Made by a program: the position numbers and the translations under genes. The notes beneath the pieces were generated by a model. It saw only the letters and a program-made list of their open reading frames with translations. It was not told where the DNA came from and did no database searches. From Citricoccus sp. SGAir0253 (GTDB lineage: Bacteria > Actinomycetota > Actinomycetes > Actinomycetales > Micrococcaceae), in assembly GCF_005877055.1 (NCBI RefSeq), contig NZ_CP039424.1:2542001-2606000 (forward strand): a stretch of 64,000 bases of DNA, written 5' to 3'. Of the stretch, positions 19,487 to 28,164 are shown piece by piece. Position 1 is the stretch's first letter. Each line of letters begins with the position of its first letter.

Positions 19487-20017
19487 TCAGCCCCGCACCG
19501 CGGGGACGACGAACCGGGCCTCCGCCGTCTCCTCCAGCGCCCAGTCCAGCGCCCGGGCGTGCAGCTCCGGCAGTTCCGGCAGGGCGTCGAGCCGGTACCA
19601 GCCCACCGCGGTGTTCTCGTGGTCGTTCACGCGCGCCTCGCCGCCCACGTAGTCCATCACCATCACCACGTCCAGGTACCGGGCGCGGTCCCCGTTGGGG
19701 TACGTCACCTCGTGGGTGGTCCCGACGCCGGCCAGCCGCCTCGGCGCGCACGTCACCCCGGTCTCCTCCAGGGTCTCCCGCACGGCCGTGGCGGCCGGTT
19801 CCTCCCCGGGCTCGATGATCCCGGCCGGCAGCGTCCAGCGGCCGGTGTCGGAGCGCTTCACGAGCAGCACCTCCCGGTGCCCCGCCCCGGCCGCGTCCCG
19901 GGCCGCCGGGCCGGCAACGTCCGCGGCCCGCAGCACGACGGCCTTGCAGCCGGGCAGCCACAGGCTCTGGGCGCCGACCTTCTCGCGCAGGGCCAGGACG
20001 AACTCGGGAGTGGTCAT
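19487..20017 (-). CDS. Nudix hydrolase
   Basis: 176 residues. The Nudix box is complete: G66, E72/E73 and the REtLEETGV helix ending at 88. It hydrolyses a nucleoside-diphosphate-X bond; the substrate cannot be told from sequence. The ATG at 20017 lies 6 nt after a TAGCGT -10, indicating a leaderless mRNA. It is read away from the prepilin peptidase gene only 41 bp upstream, which itself is on the same strand, so read-through from that gene is also possible. Confidence 0.88.
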   Translation of the reverse strand: MTTPEFVLALREKVGAQSLWLPGCKAVVLRAADVAGPAARDAAGAGHREVLLVKRSDTGRWTLPAGIIEPGEEPAATAVRETLEETGVTCAPRRLAGVGTTHEVTYPNGDRARYLDVVMVMDYVGGEARVNDHENTAVGWYRLDALPELPELHARALDWALEETAEARFVVPAVRG

Positions 20018-20023
20018 GGGGCC

Positions 20024-20029
20024 ACGCTA
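20024..20029 (-). promoter_or_regulatory. -10 element of the Nudix gene (leaderless)
   Basis: TAGCGT on the minus strand, 6 nt (GGCCCC) before the ATG at 20017. Confidence 0.5.
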
Positions 20030-20057
20030 CCGCCCGGCGGGTCCGGGCCGGCCGGAC

Positions 20058-20564
20058 TCAGGCCAGCAGGGCGAGGGCGGTGCCCAGCAGCATGGCCGGC
20101 CCGAACGGCAGGTGGCTGGAGGGGGTGGCGCGCCGGACCACCACGAGGACCAGGGCCAGCACGCCGCCGGCGACGAAGCCCAGCACCACGGCGCCGGCCA
20201 GGTGGTCCCAGCCCAGCCAGCCGGCGTACAGGCCCAGGGCCCCGCCGAGCTTGACGTCCCCCATGCCCATCCCCGTGCGGCTGAGCAGGTGCAGGACGAG
20301 CATGAGCGCCAGGTAGGCGGCGCCGCCCCCGGCCATGCCCCAGAACCGGGTCCAGCCGACGTCGCTGGCCAGGCACCCCAGCCCCAGGGCGACGGCCCCG
20401 CCGGCGGCCAGCCGCCCGGTCCACAGGTTCGGCAGGCGGTGCTCGCGCACGTCCGTCACCGCCAGGGCCGTCCCGCACACGACGAAGACCGCCAGCGCCG
20501 CGACCACGGCGGCCAGCAGCAGCCAGTTCCCCTCTCGGACGGTCTCGGCCAGCACGCTCGGCAT
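20058..20564 (-). CDS. A24 family (type IV prepilin) peptidase
   Basis: 168 residues. A polytopic membrane aspartyl protease lacking the N-terminal methyltransferase domain. The catalytic aspartates are D38 in TDVREHRLPN and D103 in the GMGMGD motif (family GxGD), with six hydrophobic segments. It processes prepilin-like signal peptides for tad/flp or type II-like pili; no pilin gene is in the window. The ATG at 20564 lies 7 nt after a TAGGGT -10. It is divergent from the rhomboid gene with under 100 bp between starts. Confidence 0.88.
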   Translation of the reverse strand: MPSVLAETVREGNWLLLAAVVAALAVFVVCGTALAVTDVREHRLPNLWTGRLAAGGAVALGLGCLASDVGWTRFWGMAGGGAAYLALMLVLHLLSRTGMGMGDVKLGGALGLYAGWLGWDHLAGAVVLGFVAGGVLALVLVVVRRATPSSHLPFGPAMLLGTALALLA

Positions 20565-20571
20565 GGGCTCC

Positions 20572-20577
20572 ACCCTA
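20572..20577 (-). promoter_or_regulatory. -10 element of the prepilin peptidase gene (leaderless)
   Basis: TAGGGT on the minus strand, 7 nt before the ATG at 20564. It faces the rhomboid promoter about 70 bp away. Confidence 0.5.
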
Positions 20578-20648
20578 GGGCGCCCCGGCCGCGGCGGGGA
20601 CGGTTCCCACGCCGCTGTGGACGACGCGCGGCCGTCGGGCCCGCGCCC

Positions 20649-20654
20649 TAGACT
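20649..20654 (+). promoter_or_regulatory. -10 element of the rhomboid gene (leaderless)
   Basis: TAGACT, 6 nt (GGCGGC) before the ATG at 20661. Confidence 0.55.
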
Positions 20655-20660
20655 GGCGGC

Positions 20661-21311
20661 ATGCCCGGCCCCGTGGACCCGCCCAGGACCCCGTCCGTCG
20701 TCGAGACCTACCGCTCCCAGCCCGGCTGGATCCGCCGGGCCGTGCCGATCGCCGGCCTCGTGGCCCTCATGTGGGTCCTCGAGGTGCTCGACCTGTTCGC
20801 CGGCGGGTGGCTGAACCAATTCGGCATCCGGCCGCTCGACCCGGACGCGCTCACCGGCATCCTCGTGGCCCCGCTGCTGCACGCCGGTCTCGGCCACCTG
20901 GCCTCCAACACCCTGCCGCTGCTGGTCCTGGGCACGCTCATCGCCTGGATCACGGGCCGGTGGTGGATCATCACCGCGGGGGTGTGGCTGCTCGGCGGGC
21001 TGCTGACGTGGCTGGTCGGCGGGCCGGGCACCAACCACATCGGCGCCTCGATCGTGGTCTACGGCTACGCCGCCTTCCTGGTGACCTACGGGATCCTGTC
21101 CCGCCGCCTCGCGGCGATCCTCGCGGCCGTGGCCACCGTCCTGCTCTACGGCGGCTTCGTGTGGGGCTTCCTGCCCCTGAACCCGCGCGTGTCCTGGGAG
21201 GGGCACCTGGCGGGGGCCGCGGCCGGCGTGGTCGTGGCCTTCGCCGACACGGGGCAGGCCCGCCGCGACCGGCGCCTGCGGGCCCTGGGCCGGCGGGACG
21301 GGCTCGTCTGA
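20661..21311 (+). CDS. Rhomboid family intramembrane serine protease
   Basis: 216 residues with six or so membrane helices. Catalytic S130 lies in NHIGASIVVYG (rhomboid GxS) and H182 in SWEGHLAG; the HLASN motif at 79-83 is the usual helix-2 oxyanion site. It cleaves membrane-anchored substrates; none can be named. Single gene from a leaderless promoter, divergent from the prepilin peptidase. A structured RNA candidate and the phoH2 terminator follow. Confidence 0.88.
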   Translation: MPGPVDPPRTPSVVETYRSQPGWIRRAVPIAGLVALMWVLEVLDLFAGGWLNQFGIRPLDPDALTGILVAPLLHAGLGHLASNTLPLLVLGTLIAWITGRWWIITAGVWLLGGLLTWLVGGPGTNHIGASIVVYGYAAFLVTYGILSRRLAAILAAVATVLLYGGFVWGFLPLNPRVSWEGHLAGAAAGVVVAFADTGQARRDRRLRALGRRDGLV

Positions 21312-21409
21312 GGCCGGGTCCCGGGTGGAGAACCGGCCGGGGACGACCGTGTCCGAAAGTCGGTAGCGAAGGGGATCCGGAAGTGGTAGGCAAGGGCGCC
21401 CCCGCCGCG

Positions 21410-21415
21410 TATGCT
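21410..21415 (+). promoter_or_regulatory. Possible -10 element for a small RNA
   Basis: TATGCT just before the structured segment that begins at 21416. No convincing -35 is seen. Confidence 0.3.
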
Positions 21416-21530
21416 GGGACCGCTTCCACCCGTGTGGACCGGCTCAGCAACAGTGCACCGAGGGGAAGCCACCGGCTCCATGGCCCTCCATCCCGTTTCA
21501 CGGGGCCATGGTCACGGTGGGTCCGTCCCG
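21416..21530 (+). ncRNA. Candidate structured small RNA between rhomboid and phoH2
   Basis: The 328 bases between the rhomboid stop and the phoH2 stop hold no convincing gene. This part folds on paper into a compact three-way junction: P1 pairs 21417-21421 (GGACC) with 21520-21524 (GGTCC); P2 pairs GCTTCC (21422-21427) with GGAAGC (21464-21469); P3 is a long hairpin 21469-21520 with CCACCG/CGGTGG and CCATGGCCC/GGGCCATGG. No riboswitch or known RNA class was recognised, and the next gene is convergent, so a free-standing RNA is more likely than a leader. An overlapping ATG frame exists but looks non-coding. Confidence 0.4.
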
Positions 21531-21576
21531 GGTCCCCTCATCCCCCCTCCGCGGGGAGCCGGAACGATCCGCCGCC

Positions 21577-21607
21577 AGGGGCCGCCGCACCACGTGCGGC
21601 GGCCCCC
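21577..21607 (-). terminator. Terminator of phoH2 (possibly shared)
   Basis: Hairpin with a 12-13 bp stem (GGGGCCGCCGCAC class) about 35 bp downstream of the phoH2 stop. It could also stop the small RNA read from the other strand. Confidence 0.55.
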
Positions 21608-21639
21608 GGTCTGTTCCCGGCCACGTCCTCCCGGGGCCG

Positions 21640-23001
21640 TCAGATCGAGGCGTCCTCCAGCAGCTCGGTCACGAGCGCCGCGATCGGCGAGCGCTCGGAG
21701 CGGTTCAGGGTCACGTGGCCGAACAGCGGGTGGCCCTTGAGGGTCTCCACGACCGCGGCGATGCCGTCGTGCCGGCCCACCCGGAGGTTGTCCCGCTGGG
21801 CGACGTCGTGGGTCAGCACGATCTTGGAGTTCTGGCCCATGCGGCTCATCACCGTCAGCAGCACGTTCTTCTCGAGGGACTGGGCCTCGTCCACGATCAC
21901 CCAGGCGTCGTGCAGCGACCGGCCGCGGATGTGGGTCAGCGGCAGGACCTCGAGCATCCCGCGGTCCACCACCTCGTCCAGCACCTCGGTGGACACGAGC
22001 GCGCCCAGGGTGTCGAACACGGCCTGGCCCCACGGGTTCATCTTCTCGGACTCGGAGCCGGGCAGGTAGCCGAGCTCCTGGCCGCCCACCGCGTAGAGGG
22101 GCCGGAACACCACCACCTTGCGGTGCTCGCGGCGCTCCATCACCGCCTCCAGCCCGGCGCACAGGGCCAGGGCGGACTTGCCCGTGCCCGCGCGGCCGCC
22201 CAGCGAGACGATGCCGACGGTCGGGTCCAGCAGCAGGTCGATGGCCAGCCGCTGCTCGGCCGAGCGCCCGTGCAGGCCGAACACGTCCCGGTCCCCCCGG
22301 ACCAGCTGCGTCCGGCCGTGGCGGTCCACCCGGCCGAGCGCCGAGCCGCGCGGGGAGGTGATGACGAGGCCCGTGTTCACGGGCAGCTCGGCCGCGCCGG
22401 CCAGCGCGACGGGCTCGTGGCCGTAGAGGGCGGTCACCTCCTCCTCCGTGGCGGTGACCTCCGCGGTGCCGGTCCAGCCGGAGTCCTTGACCAGCTCGTT
22501 GCGGTACTCGTCCGCCTGCAGCCCCATGGCCGAGGCCTTCACCCGCATCGGCAGGTCCTTGGACACCACGGTGACGTCCCGGCCCTCGTCCGCGAAGTTC
22601 TTGGCCACCGCCAGGATGCGCGCGTCGTTGTCCGCGGAGCGGAAGCCGTGGGGCAGCACGTCCACGGAGATGTGGTTCAGCTCCACCCGCAGCGAGCCGC
22701 CCTCCGTCCCCAGCGGCACCGGCCGGGCCAGGGTCCCGTGCTCCACCCGCAGCTCGTCCAGCAGCCGCAGCGCCTTGCGCGCGAAGTAGCCCAGGTCCGG
22801 GTCGTCCCGCTTCTTCTCCAGCTCGGAGATCACCACGATCGGCAGGATCACCTCGTGCTCGGCGAAGCGCAGGATGGCCCGCGGGTCGGACAGCAGCACG
22901 GAGGTGTCCAGCAGGTAGGACTTCTCCCCCACGCTCATCCGCTCAGCGGGCTGGGTGGCCACCGGGGTGCTGGTGGCGAGGGAGGATGACAGGTGTTCCA
23001 T
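21640..23001 (-). CDS. phoH2: PhoH2-type PIN domain-PhoH ATPase fusion
   Basis: 453 residues. An N-terminal PIN ribonuclease domain (D32 in [12 protein letters not shown]; further acidic residues in [12 protein letters not shown] and VVSKDLP) is fused to a C-terminal PhoH-type P-loop NTPase (Walker [13 protein letters not shown] near 265, Walker [11 protein letters not shown] near 360). PhoH2 proteins are RNA helicase-RNases linked to toxin-antitoxin systems in mycobacteria; here no antitoxin gene is seen directly upstream. ATG 23001 has GGAGTCC upstream. The 297 bp beyond the start hold no gene. Confidence 0.9.
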   Translation of the reverse strand: MEHLSSSLATSTPVATQPAERMSVGEKSYLLDTSVLLSDPRAILRFAEHEVILPIVVISELEKKRDDPDLGYFARKALRLLDELRVEHGTLARPVPLGTEGGSLRVELNHISVDVLPHGFRSADNDARILAVAKNFADEGRDVTVVSKDLPMRVKASAMGLQADEYRNELVKDSGWTGTAEVTATEEEVTALYGHEPVALAGAAELPVNTGLVITSPRGSALGRVDRHGRTQLVRGDRDVFGLHGRSAEQRLAIDLLLDPTVGIVSLGGRAGTGKSALALCAGLEAVMERREHRKVVVFRPLYAVGGQELGYLPGSESEKMNPWGQAVFDTLGALVSTEVLDEVVDRGMLEVLPLTHIRGRSLHDAWVIVDEAQSLEKNVLLTVMSRMGQNSKIVLTHDVAQRDNLRVGRHDGIAAVVETLKGHPLFGHVTLNRSERSPIAALVTELLEDASI

Positions 23002-23298
23002 GTCGGACTCCAGACCGGGGCGCGCGCCCCGACGATCGGGGGTGGATGGGACGGACCGGCCGGGGCCGGAACGACCCCCCGCTGCGTGCTGTCTGGAGTG
23101 ACGGCATACGGCCTGGCCTTTCCGATCAATCCGCAGGTCCGGTCCGGGGTTCCGGCGCCGACGTCCTGCCGCTGACTGATGCTCCCACCGTAGGCACCCC
23201 GGACCGCGCGTGGGGCCATTCCCTCGATGTGACGCGGTAAACATTCGGTGAAGGACCGGTCACGCCCCGGCCACGACGGTGCCCGGGCGGGCGGGGCC

Positions 23299-24072
23299 TC
23301 AGGAGCCGAAGCGGCGCTGGCGGGAGGCGAAGTCCCGCAGGGCGCGCACGAAGTCCACGCGCCGGAAGTCGGGCCAGAGCGCCTCGCAGAAGTAGAACTC
23401 CGAGTAGGCGGACTGCCACATGAGGAACCCGGAGAGCCGCTGCTCCCCCGAGGTGCGGATCACCAGGTCGGGGTCCGGCTGGCCGCGGGTGTAGAGCCGG
23501 GCGGAGATCTGCTCGTCGCTGAGCTCGGCGGCCACCTCGGCGGCGCTGCGCCCGGCGGCGTCGGCTTCCAGCAGCAGCTCCTTCACGGCGTCCACGATCT
23601 CCCGGCGGCCCCCGTAGCCCACGGCCACGTTGACGTGCAGGCCCTCGGCGTCCGCGGTGCGGGCCTCGAGGTCGGCGAGCGTGGCGGCCAGTCCGTCCGG
23701 CAGCAGCTCGGAGGCGCCCACGGCCTGCACCCGCACACGGTGCCCGTTCTCGAGCCCGTCGCCCAGGCGCTCGAGGGTGGTGCCGATGATGTCCACGAGC
23801 TGCTGGAGCTCGTCCGCGGGCCGGTTCATGTTGTCGGTGGAGAGCATGTAGAGGGTGACCACCCGGATCCCGAGCTCGTCACACCAGCCGAGGAACTCGT
23901 GGATCTTCTCCGCCCCGGCCTGGTGGCCGTCCGCGGTGGTCGCCCCGCACGCCCGGGCCCAGCGCCGGTTCCCGTCCAGGACCACCCCGATGTGCCGGGG
24001 AAGCCGGTCCGCGTCGAGGCCGGCGGCGATGAGACGCTCGTAGAGGCTGTAGAGGACGTGCGGTCGCCTCAT
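23299..24072 (-). CDS. uppS: Cis-prenyltransferase (isoprenyl transferase)
   Basis: 257 residues. UPP synthase family: catalytic D33 in HIGVVLDGNRRWAR, LYMLSTDN near 92, VAVGYGGRREIVDA near 155, and PDLVIRTSGEQRLSGFLMWQ near 205. Makes Z-prenyl diphosphates used as carrier lipids for cell wall synthesis. The sequence resembles the shorter-chain actinobacterial paralogue group as much as the C50-55 enzyme, so the chain length is not certain. AAAGGAA lies before the ATG; a TACCGT at 24129-24134 may be the -10. It is divergent from the hemolysin III gene. Confidence 0.88.
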   Translation of the reverse strand: MRRPHVLYSLYERLIAAGLDADRLPRHIGVVLDGNRRWARACGATTADGHQAGAEKIHEFLGWCDELGIRVVTLYMLSTDNMNRPADELQQLVDIIGTTLERLGDGLENGHRVRVQAVGASELLPDGLAATLADLEARTADAEGLHVNVAVGYGGRREIVDAVKELLLEADAAGRSAAEVAAELSDEQISARLYTRGQPDPDLVIRTSGEQRLSGFLMWQSAYSEFYFCEALWPDFRRVDFVRALRDFASRQRRFGS

Positions 24073-24259
24073 GGTCCCGTTCCTTTCCCGCCGCGGCGCG
24101 CTGTGTGGCCGGGCTCCTGCTGTGTCCTACGGTATCGAACGCGCGGACACGGTCCCGACGCCGGCCCGCGCCCTCCCGGCCCCGGGCGGCCCTTCCGGGC
24201 CGGTCGCCGCCCCGCCTCCGGACCGGCCCGGGCGGGCCGGCGCCCTCCCTACGCGCCGG

Positions 24260-24265
24260 TAGTCT
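24260..24265 (+). promoter_or_regulatory. -10 element of the hemolysin III gene (leaderless)
   Basis: TAGTCT, 6 nt (GGGCGC) before the ATG at 24272. Confidence 0.55.
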
Positions 24266-24271
24266 GGGCGC

Positions 24272-24979
24272 ATGAGCGCGCCCCCCGACCAGACGGCCAC
24301 CGGCAGCCGCCGGTGGCGCGTGGAACGGGTCACCGACCCGGACCACCCCGACTTCAAGCCGCGGCTGCGCGGCCACCTGCACGCGGCCATGGCCCCGGTG
24401 GCCCTCGTCGCGGGGGTCGTCCTCGTGGCACTGTCCCCCACGCCGGGGCTGGCGTGGGCCTCCGCGGTCTACGCGCTGACCGGGCTCCTGCTGTTCGCCG
24501 TCTCGGCCACCTACCACCTGGTCCAGTGGGCCCCGGAGGTGGCGCTCGTGCTCAAGCGGCTGGACCACACCAACATCATGCTGGTCATCGCCGGGACGTA
24601 CACCCCGCTGTCCGTGGCCCTGCTGCCGCCGGGCCGGGCCACCGTGCTGCTCGTCCTCGTGTGGATCGGCGCCCTGGCCGGCGTGGCGTTCCGCGTGCTG
24701 TGGACCGCCGCCCCGCGCTGGCTCTACACCCCGGTCTACGTGGCCCTGGGCCTGGCCGCCCTGCTGTACATCGGGGACTTCCTCGCCGCGAGCGTGGTGG
24801 CCACGGTGCTCGTCTGCGCCGGGGGCGCCCTCTACATCGCCGGAGCCGTGTTCTACGCCCTGAAGCGGCCCAACCTGCACCGCGAGTGGTTCGGCTTCCA
24901 CGAGCTGTTCCACCTGTTCACGGTCGGCGGGTTCGCCTGCCACTACGCCGCCATCCTGGTCGCCGTGCTCGGGCGCTGA
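24272..24979 (+). CDS. Hemolysin III / PAQR family membrane protein
   Basis: 235 residues, seven predicted helices. Family motifs: AVSATYHL near 75, LDHTNIMLVIAGTYTPL near 98-114, and the C-terminal FHELFHLFTVGGFACHYAAI near 210, giving the conserved His/Asp zinc-type cluster of the CREST/PAQR superfamily. Role in bacteria is unclear; often envelope or lipid-related. It has its own leaderless promoter, divergent from uppS, an arrangement seen in many Actinobacteria. Confidence 0.88.
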   Translation: MSAPPDQTATGSRRWRVERVTDPDHPDFKPRLRGHLHAAMAPVALVAGVVLVALSPTPGLAWASAVYALTGLLLFAVSATYHLVQWAPEVALVLKRLDHTNIMLVIAGTYTPLSVALLPPGRATVLLVLVWIGALAGVAFRVLWTAAPRWLYTPVYVALGLAALLYIGDFLAASVVATVLVCAGGALYIAGAVFYALKRPNLHREWFGFHELFHLFTVGGFACHYAAILVAVLGR

Positions 24980-25044
24980 GCCCGGCAGCCCCGTCCCGCT
25001 CCCGGTGCTGCGGGGCCCGCCTCCCCCGCCCCCCTCGGGGACCC

Positions 25045-27594
25045 TCAGCCCCGGCCGGGGGAGAGCCCGGCGAGCCGGTCCAGCGCCGCCGTCGTGCCCA
25101 CGGGGGCGTGGCACAGCGTCCCGTGGCACAGGTAGAGCGCCGGGCCGCCGTCGCGCGAGGTGCGGCCGGCGGCCACGTCGTCTGGGTCCGGCGGCACCGT
25201 CCGCTCCGGTGCGGATCCCGCCGGCCCCGCCACGCCCACCACGCCGTGCACGAGCGCCCAGGCGAGCGACCGCCGTCGTTCCCCCGCGGGATCGTCCGCC
25301 CCGCCCGTGGCCACGAGCAGGTCCTCCACCGCCGCGTGCCGGGCGGCCAGCCGCAGCGCCGTGCCGGTCTCCACGGGCGCCTGCGGGCCGAGGCGGTCCA
25401 CGTGGGCGAGCAGCCCCTCCGCCCAGGCGCGCGCCCCGCCGGCGGGCAGCGTGGCCGCGTGCCCGGGCGAGACCACGTGCCACTGCAGCAGCACCTCCGC
25501 CCAGGACCCCACGGCCGAGGGTTCCGCGCCGTCCAGCGGGGAGGCGAAGGCCGGCCCGCCCTGCGCGGCCGCGAGCGCCCGGTCCCCGGCCGGGGAGGCC
25601 AGCAGCGCCGGCCCGTGGTCCGTGTCCACCACGAGCGTGGCGACGACGGCCTCGACCACCGCGCGGGCCCGCGCCTTCCAGTCCGGGTCGCCCGTGGCGC
25701 GGTACAGGGCGAGGAACGCCCCGGCGGCGTGGGCGTGGTCGGCCAGCGTCCCGGGGGCCGGGCCGGGCCGGCCGTCGAGGGCCGAGCGCAGCACGACGGC
25801 GGGTCCGGCGGCCCCCGCCGTCCCGTCGGCCGGCGTGTCCGCCCCGCCGCCCCCCGCCTCGGCCGCCTGCTCCGCGGCGCCCCGTTCCGCCGTCGGCGTC
25901 CCCACCGGCGTCCCGCCCGGGAGCGCCAGGCCCCGGCAGTGCACCCGCCACAGGGCCCGGCCGGCGGCCAGGGCGGACCCGAGCAGCGAGTCCTCCCCCA
26001 GCAGCGCCCATGCCTCGGCCAGCGCGGTGACGGCCATCCCGTTCCACGCGGCGACCTCCTTGCCGTCCCGGGCCGGCTGGGGGCGGGCGGCGGCCCGGCG
26101 GCGCAGTTCCGGCAGCGCGCGGTCCCACAGCCGTTGCTCGGCGTCCGTGAGCAGGCGCCCGGCATGCAGGGTCAGCTCCCGGCCCCCGGCCTCGACCGGC
26201 ACGCCGGCCAGGACCCCGGCCAGGTGCGCGACGTCGGCGGCCCGGGCCTCCGGGGCCCCGGCGGCCAGCGCCTCGCCCAGCTCGAACGGCGTCCACGTGT
26301 AGGTGGCGCCCTCCACGGGGCGGTCCCCGACCACGGTGTCCGCGTCCAGGCTGGCGGCGAAGGCCCCGGAGGCCGTCCGCATCCGCCCGTCGAGCCACGC
26401 GGCGGTCCCGAGGGCCAGGCGGCGGCCGAGCCCGGGGTGGCGCGGGTCCACCGGCTCGAGGTCCACGAGCCCGGGCAGGGCCGCCCAGCGGGCGTACCAG
26501 CGCAGCAGCTGCGCGTTGTCGTAGAGCATCTTCTCGAAGTGCGGCAGGGCCCAGTCGCGGTCCGTGGCGTAGCGCGCGAAGCCGCCGGAGAGGGGGTCGG
26601 CGAGGGCCGAGGTGCCCATCGTGGCCAGCGTGCGCGAGGCCAGCTCCCAGGCCGCGCGGCGTTCCGGGGCCGGCCCGGTCGAGGCCATCTGGAGCAGGAA
26701 GCCCAGGGCGGGGCTCGGCGGGAACTTCGGGGCGCGCGTGCCGAAGCCGCCGTGGCCCTCGTCCTCGAGCTCGGCCAGCCGAGCCAGCGCGCCGGTCAGG
26801 GCGGGGCCGAACCGCCGGGGGCCCGCCTCGGCGCCGGGCGCGGCGGTCGCCTCGGCCGGCTCGGCGAGCCCCGCGGGCCGCAGGTCGAGCGGGTCCGGCG
26901 GGCCGCCGTCGGGGCCGTCCGCCCCCGGGGGCTCCCCGGCCCCGGACGCGGGGCCGTCCTGGGCACCCCGCTCCGCCGCCGTCCCGTCACCCCGCCCTGC
27001 GGCCGTCCCCGCACCGGATCCGGCGCCCAGGACGATCCCGGCCAGCGCGCCGGACTGCCGGCCCACCTCGGCGGCGAGGGCCGCGGCGGCACGCTCCACC
27101 TCCGCGCGCCGGGAGCTCCACGCGGAGAAGACGGCGGCCAGCACCTCGCGGAAGGACGGCACGCGCCCGCCGTGGGCCGCACCGTCCCCGCCACCGACCT
27201 GCCGCGGCGTGGGCGGGTAGTACGTCCCGGCGTGGAAGGGACGGCCGTCCGGCGTGGTGAACACGCTCATCGGCCAGCCGCCCCGGCCGGTCAGCAACTG
27301 GGTGGCGGTCATGTAGGCGTCGTCCACGTCCGGGTGCTCCTCGCGGTCCACCTTGACCGCCACGAAGTGCTCGTTGAGCTCCTCCGCGGTGGCCTGGTCC
27401 TCGAAGGACTCGTGGGCCATCACGTGGCACCAGTGGCACGCGGCGTAGCCGATCGAGACGAAGACGGGGACATCGCGCCGGGCGGCCTCGGCGAAGGCCT
27501 CGGCGCCCCAGGGCCGCCAGTGCACCGGGTTGCCGGCGTGCTGGAGCAGGTAGGGGCTGGTCGTGTCGGAGAGCTGGTTGCCGGTGGGATCCAC
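25045..27594 (-). CDS. DUF255 (YyaL/spermatogenesis-associated 20-like) thioredoxin-fold protein
   Basis: 849 residues. The N-terminal thioredoxin-like DUF255 domain is clear: [15 protein letters not shown] (residues 17-31) and [16 protein letters not shown] with C53/C56. The rest is an (alpha/alpha)6-barrel-type, glycosidase-like region with PKFP and [11 protein letters not shown] near 300-350. Long Ala/Gly/Pro-rich inserts (about 165-245) and a final stretch of loops are lineage-specific. Function is unknown despite wide conservation. The GTG start has GGGAGG immediately upstream, and a GACGCT with the usual 6-nt gap could be a leaderless -10. Confidence 0.85.
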   Translation of the reverse strand: MDPTGNQLSDTTSPYLLQHAGNPVHWRPWGAEAFAEAARRDVPVFVSIGYAACHWCHVMAHESFEDQATAEELNEHFVAVKVDREEHPDVDDAYMTATQLLTGRGGWPMSVFTTPDGRPFHAGTYYPPTPRQVGGGDGAAHGGRVPSFREVLAAVFSAWSSRRAEVERAAAALAAEVGRQSGALAGIVLGAGSGAGTAAGRGDGTAAERGAQDGPASGAGEPPGADGPDGGPPDPLDLRPAGLAEPAEATAAPGAEAGPRRFGPALTGALARLAELEDEGHGGFGTRAPKFPPSPALGFLLQMASTGPAPERRAAWELASRTLATMGTSALADPLSGGFARYATDRDWALPHFEKMLYDNAQLLRWYARWAALPGLVDLEPVDPRHPGLGRRLALGTAAWLDGRMRTASGAFAASLDADTVVGDRPVEGATYTWTPFELGEALAAGAPEARAADVAHLAGVLAGVPVEAGGRELTLHAGRLLTDAEQRLWDRALPELRRRAAARPQPARDGKEVAAWNGMAVTALAEAWALLGEDSLLGSALAAGRALWRVHCRGLALPGGTPVGTPTAERGAAEQAAEAGGGGADTPADGTAGAAGPAVVLRSALDGRPGPAPGTLADHAHAAGAFLALYRATGDPDWKARARAVVEAVVATLVVDTDHGPALLASPAGDRALAAAQGGPAFASPLDGAEPSAVGSWAEVLLQWHVVSPGHAATLPAGGARAWAEGLLAHVDRLGPQAPVETGTALRLAARHAAVEDLLVATGGADDPAGERRRSLAWALVHGVVGVAGPAGSAPERTVPPDPDDVAAGRTSRDGGPALYLCHGTLCHAPVGTTAALDRLAGLSPGRG

Positions 27595-27692
27595 CCTCCC
27601 AGCGTCCCACCCGGCGGGCGGGCCGGTCAGCCCCCGGGACGCGGCGGGGTCGGCCGGGGCGGGACCAGGGGCGGGGGGTCGGTCGCGCGGAC

Positions 27693-28124
27693 TCAGTCGC
27701 GGCCGGAGTCCGGGGCCTTCGGCTCCGGGGCCGGGCTGTCCAGGTAGCCGGGGTAGCGCTTCTGCAGGCGGGCGCGCTGGACGTCCACGTCCGAGCCGGG
27801 CCGCTCGTCCGGGTCCCGGTCCCCGGGACGCCGCACGTCCTCGGGCAGGTAGCCCTGGTAGCGGTCCACGAGCATGTCCTCGGCCTGCTCGGACCGGTAC
27901 TGGACCCGGCGGATGGAGCGCACCATGAGCCGGATGACCACGATCGCCATGGCGACCATGAGCGCCGTGAACAGGAAGCCCTCGATCCCGGGGGTCACCT
28001 GCGCCTGGTCGAGGCCGGGGCGCAGGGTCGGCTCCGGCACGCCCGGCACCGGCTGCCCCGTGGCGCCCTCGGTCCCGGTGGGGGCGGCGGAGGCGGACAG
28101 CAGGAGCGGAAGGAAGGCGATCAC
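27693..28124 (-). CDS. Small single-pass membrane protein upstream of the DUF255 gene
   Basis: 143 residues, no family recognised. It has a possible signal sequence ([12 protein letters not shown]), a second hydrophobic segment at about 47-67 ([19 protein letters not shown]), then a charged cytoplasmic tail with [14 protein letters not shown] and two similar [10 protein letters not shown] / [10 protein letters not shown] segments. GTG 28124 lies 8 nt after a TAGACT -10. Similar small proteins accompany mca in related genomes, and mca lies 40 bp upstream on the same strand. Confidence 0.65.
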   Translation of the reverse strand: MIAFLPLLLSASAAPTGTEGATGQPVPGVPEPTLRPGLDQAQVTPGIEGFLFTALMVAMAIVVIRLMVRSIRRVQYRSEQAEDMLVDRYQGYLPEDVRRPGDRDPDERPGSDVDVQRARLQKRYPGYLDSPAPEPKAPDSGRD

Positions 28125-28132
28125 GGGAGACC

Positions 28133-28138
28133 AGTCTA
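28133..28138 (-). promoter_or_regulatory. -10 element of the small membrane protein gene
   Basis: TAGACT on the minus strand, 8 nt before the GTG at 28124, in the short gap after mca. Confidence 0.45.
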
Positions 28139-28164
28139 CCGGGGCGGCCGGGGCCCGGAGGGCC

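Noticed and set aside
21411-21740. Small plus-strand gene starting with ATG at 21411
   Set aside because: Pro/Arg/Gly-rich product without domain, overlapping strong hairpins and the phoH2 3' end; an RNA is more likely.
23248-27747. A ~1500-codon plus-strand open frame across uppS, hemolysin III and the DUF255 gene
   Set aside because: It overlaps three recognisable genes, has low-complexity composition and no domain; a GC-driven shadow.
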